A stretch of 11,790 nucleotides of DNA from Desulfobulbaceae bacterium (GTDB lineage Bacteria; Desulfobacterota; Desulfobulbia; Desulfobulbales; Desulfocapsaceae), in contig JAUVON010000048.1 in assembly GCA_030599175.1 (NCBI GenBank), positions 1-11,790 on the forward strand. The letters run 5' to 3'. The notes beneath the pieces were generated by a model, which saw nothing but the letters and a program-made list of their open reading frames with translations, made no database searches and was not told the origin of the DNA. Each line of letters opens with the position of its first letter. The stretch's first letter is position 1. The translations under genes and the position numbers were made by a program. This document shows positions 6,305 through 11,790 of the stretch, one piece after another.

Positions 6305-7243
6305 ATGCGCCACGTATCACAAAAACTTCAGCAATGGCTTGAAAATTATAACCGGCTCGTCAAAGAGTTGCTGGACAACGGATTCAAGCAAACGCCCACC
6401 AACGCAAGAGATGGACTTGCCAGACTGACGCAGGGGCTGGTGACAAAATGGCCGGAAATTCCATGGGTTCAGGATGACCTGGTGGACGCTCCCAATTTTT
6501 CAGTCCCGGTAAGAATTTATCACCCCGCTCCAGATTCACATCTACCTGTCCTGATTTATTATCACGGCGGAGGTCATATGGCAGGCAGTGTAACTGTCTA
6601 CGACCCCATTTGCCGGAAAATTGCACTTTCATCCCAACATATTGTTGTATCCCCTGACTATCGACTGGCTCCCGAATGTCCCTACCCGGCAGGTGTCCAG
6701 GATGGCTACAATGTTGCTGAACGTATCTGGACCACACTTGATGGCCGGGGGCTTAAATATCAGCGCCAGCTTGCCATAGCCGGTGACAGTGGTGGAGGAG
6801 CCATCTGTGCCACCGTGGCTCACATGGCTCAGCATGCTGCCGGCATCGATATCCGTCGCCAGGCCTTGATTTATCCCGGCCTTGATTACACCATGAAATC
6901 AGCGTCCATGGAGGAAAATGGTACTGGGTATCTTTTGGAGAAAAAGAAAATAAGCTGGTTTTTTAGTAATTATTTCCAAATTGGAGAAAACCGCAGGAAG
7001 GCCTCTCCCCTGTATATGGATTTCACAGACAAGTTACCTCAAACGCTTATGATTACTGCTGAGTTTTGTCCTCTACGGGATGAGGGTTATGCTTATATGG
7101 AAAAGCTTAAATCAACGAACGTTCAAGTAGAACACCTTTATTTCAACGACATGATCCACGCATTCATAAACTTGGAAAATCTTGTACAGGAAGAGTGTGC
7201 AGCTGTTTACCGGAAAATCGGAGAATTTCTGAACTCGGAGTAA
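6305..7243 (+). CDS. HSL-family alpha/beta hydrolase (esterase/lipase-like) with altered catalytic acid
   Basis: The 312-aa protein belongs to the hormone-sensitive-lipase (bacterial family IV) esterases. It shows the oxyanion-hole motif HGGG (87-90), YRLAPE (119-124), the nucleophile elbow GDSGGG with Ser162, and His285 (MIHAF). The acid motif, normally DPLRD, reads CPLRD, so the catalytic Asp position is Cys255; Asp259 is still present. Cys255 lies 30 residues before His285, the same spacing as Asp252-His282 recalled for EST2. There is no signal peptide, so it is probably cytoplasmic. As the last gene of the PHA locus it may act on hydroxyacyl oligomers or other short esters, or serve a non-catalytic role. 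A GAGGAAGG motif lies 18 nt upstream, too far for a good site, but no other start codon exists between the in-frame stop at 6263 and this ATG. Confidence 0.9.
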   Translation: MRHVSQKLQQWLENYNRLVKELLDNGFKQTPTNARDGLARLTQGLVTKWPEIPWVQDDLVDAPNFSVPVRIYHPAPDSHLPVLIYYHGGGHMAGSVTVYDPICRKIALSSQHIVVSPDYRLAPECPYPAGVQDGYNVAERIWTTLDGRGLKYQRQLAIAGDSGGGAICATVAHMAQHAAGIDIRRQALIYPGLDYTMKSASMEENGTGYLLEKKKISWFFSNYFQIGENRRKASPLYMDFTDKLPQTLMITAEFCPLRDEGYAYMEKLKSTNVQVEHLYFNDMIHAFINLENLVQEECAAVYRKIGEFLNSE

Positions 7244-7302
7244 AGATCAAGTCAAACTATTTTTACGGTGCCATCCAGGTTGACCGATTTACAAGCACAA
7301 CC

Positions 7303-7351
7303 AACCCCATTAAACCGTCAGGTTGAGTCAAGTAGAATGGCCGGTTTTTTT
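7303..7351 (+). terminator. Putative Rho-independent terminator after the PHA locus
   Basis: AACC-CCATT (7303-7311) pairs with AATGG and GGTT (7336-7340 and 7343-7346), leaving a 2-nt CC bulge. The loop holds a small inner hairpin, AACC-GTCA-GGTT (7313-7324). A run of seven T (7345-7351) follows at once. It sits 60 nt after the esterase stop and before pyrG, where an operon boundary is expected. The long loop and bulge make it weaker than a textbook terminator. Confidence 0.5.
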
Positions 7352-7400
7352 CGCAGGAAAATCGAATTTTCTGTTTCATAATTAAGGCTCCATTGCTATA

Positions 7401-9074
<1,674 letters not shown>

Positions 9075-9095
9075 ATTACCAAGGGTATAATAAAT

Positions 9096-9932
9096 ATGCA
9101 GGAAATCTCCGTTTCTATTGAAACCCCTTCCGGCTCCCCGATTATAGTCGGCTCCGGCCAGCCGCTCCTGCTCATTGGTGGCCCCTGCGCTCTTGAATCA
9201 GAAGATCTGGCCCGTAAAGTTGCCGCAACAATGCAGGAAATTTGTGGGCGACTTGGAATATCGTATGTTTTCAAGGCATCATTTGATAAGGCCAACCGAA
9301 CCTCACTCTCTTCCTATCGTGGTCCAGGTCTGGAGGAGGGGTTGGCAACTCTTGCAAAAATCAGACGGGAACTACAGGTTCCTGTTATATCTGACGTACA
9401 CGCTACAAGCCAGGTAAAAGCAGCCGCTGAGGTACTGGATATTATCCAGATTCCCGCATTTCTCTGCCGCCAGACCGATCTCCTTACCGCAGCAGCACGA
9501 ACAGGAAAAGTTGTTAATGTAAAAAAAGGACAGTTTGTCTCACCCTGGGATATGAAAAATGTTGTTGATAAAATACGAGGCTGTGGAGGTAAAAACCTGA
9601 TGCTGGTTGAGCGGGGTGCAAGCTTTGGTTATAATAATCTTGTAGTTGACATGCGCTCTCTGCCGATCATGAGATCCTTTGGCTGCCCCGTTATTTTTGA
9701 TGGAACCCACTCTGTTCAACTCCCTGGTGGATCCGGAGGAGTTTCAGGTGGACAGCGTGAATTCATTGAACCTCTTGCCAAAGCTGCAGCCGCTGTCGGA
9801 GTTGACGGGCTGTTCATGGAAATTCACCCGGATCCGGACAAGGCCCTCTGCGATGGCCCTAACTCCATCCCCCTTGACGATATCGAAAAGTTACTGAAAA
9901 AAATCATCCGTATTCATTCTATTACCGACTAA
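9096..9932 (+). CDS. kdsA: 3-deoxy-8-phosphooctulonate (KDO-8-phosphate) synthase, metal-dependent type
   Basis: KdsA condenses phosphoenolpyruvate with D-arabinose 5-phosphate to give KDO 8-phosphate, a committed step to the LPS inner core. The 278-aa product has the expected length and TIM-barrel motifs GGPCALES (28-35), [12 protein letters not shown] (59-70), NVKKGQF (141-147) and [12 protein letters not shown] (201-212). Cys31, His205, Glu242 and Asp253 sit at a constant +20 offset from the Aquifex metal ligands Cys11, His185, Glu222 and Asp233. The metal-independent E. coli enzyme has Asn at the Cys position. AAGGG 10 nt upstream supports the ATG. It lies 21 bp after pyrG and 2 bp before kdsC, so the three genes are almost certainly one operon. 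Confidence 0.97.
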   Translation: MQEISVSIETPSGSPIIVGSGQPLLLIGGPCALESEDLARKVAATMQEICGRLGISYVFKASFDKANRTSLSSYRGPGLEEGLATLAKIRRELQVPVISDVHATSQVKAAAEVLDIIQIPAFLCRQTDLLTAAARTGKVVNVKKGQFVSPWDMKNVVDKIRGCGGKNLMLVERGASFGYNNLVVDMRSLPIMRSFGCPVIFDGTHSVQLPGGSGGVSGGQREFIEPLAKAAAAVGVDGLFMEIHPDPDKALCDGPNSIPLDDIEKLLKKIIRIHSITD

Positions 9933-9934
9933 TT

Positions 9935-10498
9935 ATGTCTCACTCCTGTTCTTTACCTCCCCCCTTCAACAGACAACAGGCCCTGACAAGGGGCAAGGAT
10001 ATCAAACTTCTCCTCCTTGATGTCGACGGGGTACTCACTGATGGCCAGCTCCTCTACACCGGCAGCAGTGAAGAAAGTAAATCGTTTCATACCCAGGACG
10101 GTTTTGGTATCCGTCTTATGCATGAGGCCGGGATAGATGTAGGAGTGATAACTGCCAGAACATCGGAAGTGGTTCAGCGACGGGCAGCAGAGTTGAAAAT
10201 GCGCTATATCTACCAGGGTACCGCCAACAAAAATAGCGCCTTTACGGAAATCATTTCTGACTCAGGCTTGCAGCCTTTCGAGGTTGCCTATATGGGTGAC
10301 GACTGGCTTGATCTTGTTCTCCTGCAACAAGTCGGCCTGGCGGTCACTCCAGCAAACGGTGTAATTGAGGTGAAGGAAATTGCCCATTACGTTACAAAAC
10401 GTAAGGGCGGGTATGGGGCTGTCCGTGAATGCTGTGACCTGATTCTGGAGGCCCGGAACCTGCTCACTGATCTCCTGCAGAAATATAAGATCAGATGA
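9935..10498 (+). CDS. kdsC: 3-deoxy-D-manno-octulosonate 8-phosphate phosphatase (KdsC), HAD superfamily
   Basis: KdsC removes the phosphate from KDO 8-phosphate to give free KDO. The 187-aa product is a C0-type HAD phosphatase without a cap domain. Motif I is LLLDVDGVLTDG with the nucleophile Asp29 and general acid Asp31, motif II is VITARTS (Thr74), Lys99 lies in TANKNSAF, and motif IV is GDDWLD (Asp122/Asp123). The C-terminal KRKGGYGAVRE segment (155-165) is typical of KdsC and contributes to the neighbour's active site in the tetramer. It begins 2 bp after the kdsA stop, and its stop overlaps the lptC start by 4 bp (ATGA), indicating coupled translation. The arabinose-5-phosphate isomerase gene (kdsD), often adjacent, is absent here. 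Confidence 0.96.
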   Translation: MSHSCSLPPPFNRQQALTRGKDIKLLLLDVDGVLTDGQLLYTGSSEESKSFHTQDGFGIRLMHEAGIDVGVITARTSEVVQRRAAELKMRYIYQGTANKNSAFTEIISDSGLQPFEVAYMGDDWLDLVLLQQVGLAVTPANGVIEVKEIAHYVTKRKGGYGAVRECCDLILEARNLLTDLLQKYKIR

Positions 10499-11106
10499 AA
10501 CTGCACCGTAACACAGTATGGCTCATACCACTTATTTTGATCCTCACCTTTCCCCTCTGGCGTATTCCACTTGGCGCTTTTCTCGTTCCCAAAAATGGCC
10601 TTGGCCAAAAAATGACCTCCGGGAAAACCGCCAGCCGAAATTTCAGTATGGATACGGTCAAGATCCTGCAAAACCAGGAGGGTCAAAAAACCGCACTTAT
10701 CCGAGCCCGATCCGCCCGTACAAATGAGGATGCTGAAATCTTTATTCTTGAAACCGTCGATGCGGATATTTTTGATGCAGACGGCAACAAGACCCACATT
10801 GTTTCGAAAACAGGAAAATACAATGTTGCCACAAAGATCCTGACACTTATTGATGAGGTGGTGGTCAACAAAACCCACGATGAGCAGTTTCTCTACACCG
10901 ACCTGCTTTATTATGACAGTGATAGACGAACCGTGAACTGTCCGGGAAAGACAAGGCTGGTTGGCAAGGGTGTGAAAGTCAACGGAGGAAGCCTTGATTA
11001 CGATATAGAAACCTCACGATACGACATTGGCGGCAGGGTCCATGTGGTACTCGATGGGTTTACTGAATCCGCCGGCACTCCAGTACCTCAAACTGTAAAC
11101 CCATGA
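10495..11106 (+). CDS. lptC: LPS export ABC transporter periplasmic protein LptC
   Basis: LptC is an inner-membrane-anchored periplasmic protein that passes LPS from LptB2FG to LptA. The 203-aa product has one N-terminal membrane helix (about residues 8-31) after a short basic start, and no lipobox. The periplasmic part (about 40-195) shows the beta-jellyroll pattern of the LptC/DUF1239 family: alternating strands such as ARTNEDAEIFILETVDADIF and the repeated strand-turn units around VVVNKTHDEQFLYTDLLYYD. Sequence conservation in this family is low, so the call rests on size, anchor, strand pattern and position after kdsC. The ATG overlaps the kdsC stop. lptA and lptB, which commonly follow, are missing; the 3' end overlaps the convergent trmO by 47 bp. 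Confidence 0.88.
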   Translation: MKLHRNTVWLIPLILILTFPLWRIPLGAFLVPKNGLGQKMTSGKTASRNFSMDTVKILQNQEGQKTALIRARSARTNEDAEIFILETVDADIFDADGNKTHIVSKTGKYNVATKILTLIDEVVVNKTHDEQFLYTDLLYYDSDRRTVNCPGKTRLVGKGVKVNGGSLDYDIETSRYDIGGRVHVVLDGFTESAGTPVPQTVNP

Positions 11107-11764
11107 CCTGCCACCGTATATTGACATCCCACAGCAATATGCCAAACCGGCTCTTCTTCCCCTTCTGACTTGCCGGCCTTGGATCCTGCCGAATCATTTC
11201 TTCTATGAGCAGTTGTATATTTCTCCCCGTTTCCTGTTCATAACTTGTACAAAATTGCAGCGCTTGTTCACTGAAATTCAGCTTGATCCGGGGCTTATCA
11301 ATTTTTGTATAACCACTTGTTGCTCCCGCAATGGAGTCACTGAAGGGAACGTAGGGTTTAATATCCAGCACAGGCGTCTGATCGAGAAAGTCAACCCCGG
11401 AGAGTTCAAGGAAGTATCTCTTTTTTTCCCTTCTTATATCGACAAGTTTTACGGCCGACATACCCATATGATTTGGTCTATGGGGACTGCGAGTGGCAAA
11501 AATTCCTACCCGCTTTTTGCCTCCAAGCCAGGGGGGGCGCACTGTCGGTCTCCACCCCTCCTCTACCGTCCGGTGAAAAAGAAAATGCACCCAGATATGT
11601 GAAAAAACGTCTAATCCACGAACCATCTCCTCCCTGTTAAAAGGTGGCAGCAATTCAAGAGTTGCGGTAGCGGATTTCACCATCCCCGATTGACGGGGAA
11701 TGCCGAACTTCTCTGTAAAACAGGAATGGATAAGACCAATCGGTCGTACGATAATAGTCTCCAT
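11060..11764 (-). CDS. trmO: tRNA (N6-threonylcarbamoyladenosine-37-N6) methyltransferase TrmO (TsaA/YaeB)
   Basis: TrmO uses S-adenosylmethionine to methylate t6A at position 37 of certain ANN-decoding tRNAs, giving m6t6A. From the ATG at 11764 the protein has 234 aa, matching the E. coli enzyme (about 235). Family motifs are IPRQSG (22-27), the HIWVHFLFH strand (57-65), TRSPHRPNHMGMS (91-103), LDQTPVLDIKPYVP (127-140) and the C-terminal QDPRP (193-197). The RPNHMG segment has His where Pro is usual. The start was set at 11764 because AAGGAG (11775-11780) lies 10 nt upstream; GTG 11767 is nearly as good, and an ATG at 11785 would precede the ribosome binding site. It is transcribed toward lptC. 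Confidence 0.95.
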   Translation of the reverse strand: METIIVRPIGLIHSCFTEKFGIPRQSGMVKSATATLELLPPFNREEMVRGLDVFSHIWVHFLFHRTVEEGWRPTVRPPWLGGKKRVGIFATRSPHRPNHMGMSAVKLVDIRREKKRYFLELSGVDFLDQTPVLDIKPYVPFSDSIAGATSGYTKIDKPRIKLNFSEQALQFCTSYEQETGRNIQLLIEEMIRQDPRPASQKGKKSRFGILLWDVNIRWQVMGLQFEVLECRRIQ

Positions 11765-11774
11765 CACTTTATTT

Positions 11775-11780
11775 CTCCTT
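11775..11780 (-). promoter_or_regulatory. Ribosome binding site that fixes the trmO start
   Basis: AAGGAG on the minus strand lies 10 nt before ATG 11764 and 7 nt before GTG 11767. It lies within the coding span that the more distal ATG at 11785 would imply, so that start is less likely. Confidence 0.6.
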
Positions 11781-11790
11781 TTCATAAAAG

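Noticed and set aside
6129..6428. Overlapping frame at the GAF gene's 3' end as a sign of a frameshifted longer GAF protein
   Set aside because: Both GAF domains are complete before the stop at 6236, and the alternate frame contains no domain motif. The protein probably ends naturally at SWF.
7244..7400. Possible small RNA gene or riboswitch in the esterase-pyrG gap
   Set aside because: Apart from the terminator-like hairpin and weak -10 hexamers, I could not recognise any known RNA motif in these 157 bp.
9086..9091. Perfect TATAAT before kdsA as a promoter
   Set aside because: There is no -35 at suitable spacing (the sequence is AG-rich pyrG coding end), and the start point would fall at or after the kdsA ATG. 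kdsA fits better as an operon gene with pyrG.

Overview
The window reads as chromosomal DNA from a Gram-negative bacterium that makes lipopolysaccharide and stores polyhydroxyalkanoate (PHA). A class III (PhaE/PhaC) PHA synthase beside a pyrG-kdsA-kdsC-lptC block, with moderate GC, fits a Desulfobacterota (deltaproteobacterial) host best. This placement is inferred from gene content and general knowledge of those genomes; no rRNA or other taxonomic marker is present. All genes but the last are on the + strand and coding density is high. I see no tRNA, rRNA, CRISPR array, insertion sequence or phage gene.

Region 1 (1-7243) is a PHA locus of seven genes. In order it holds a PhaC-like alpha/beta hydrolase with a Cys-Asp-His triad and a long basic tail, a small coiled-coil (phasin- or PhaE-like) protein, an SDR reductase (probable 3-ketoacyl-CoA/acetoacetyl-CoA reductase), PhaE, class III PhaC (also with a basic tail), a tandem-GAF sensor protein, and an HSL-family alpha/beta hydrolase. 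The reductase would supply (R)-3-hydroxyacyl-CoA and PhaE/PhaC would polymerise it. The first two genes look like a second synthase-like module. The GAF protein could tie the locus to a small-molecule or redox signal. The final hydrolase may act on esters, but its usual catalytic Asp is a Cys. No beta-ketothiolase (phaA) or PhaR-type repressor is in view. A hairpin followed by a T run (7303-7351) probably ends this transcription unit. Perfect dyads lie before the reductase gene and in the phaE-phaC gap.

Region 2 (7401-11106) is a housekeeping and envelope operon: pyrG (CTP synthase), kdsA (metal-type KDO-8-phosphate synthase), kdsC (KDO-8-P phosphatase) and lptC (LPS export). CTP is needed to activate KDO as CMP-KDO, so the grouping makes metabolic sense. 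kdsD, kdsB, lptA and lptB are not in the window.

Region 3 (11060-11764, - strand) is trmO (tsaA/yaeB), a tRNA t6A37 methyltransferase. It converges on lptC and the two coding regions overlap by 47 bp at their 3' ends.

The most distinctive points are the two PhaC-family proteins with histone-H1-like basic tails, the duplicated synthase/helical-partner layout, the tandem-GAF gene inside the PHA locus, and the Asp-to-Cys change in the esterase triad. Nothing here is clearly a wholly new system. The PHA locus is the part worth following up.
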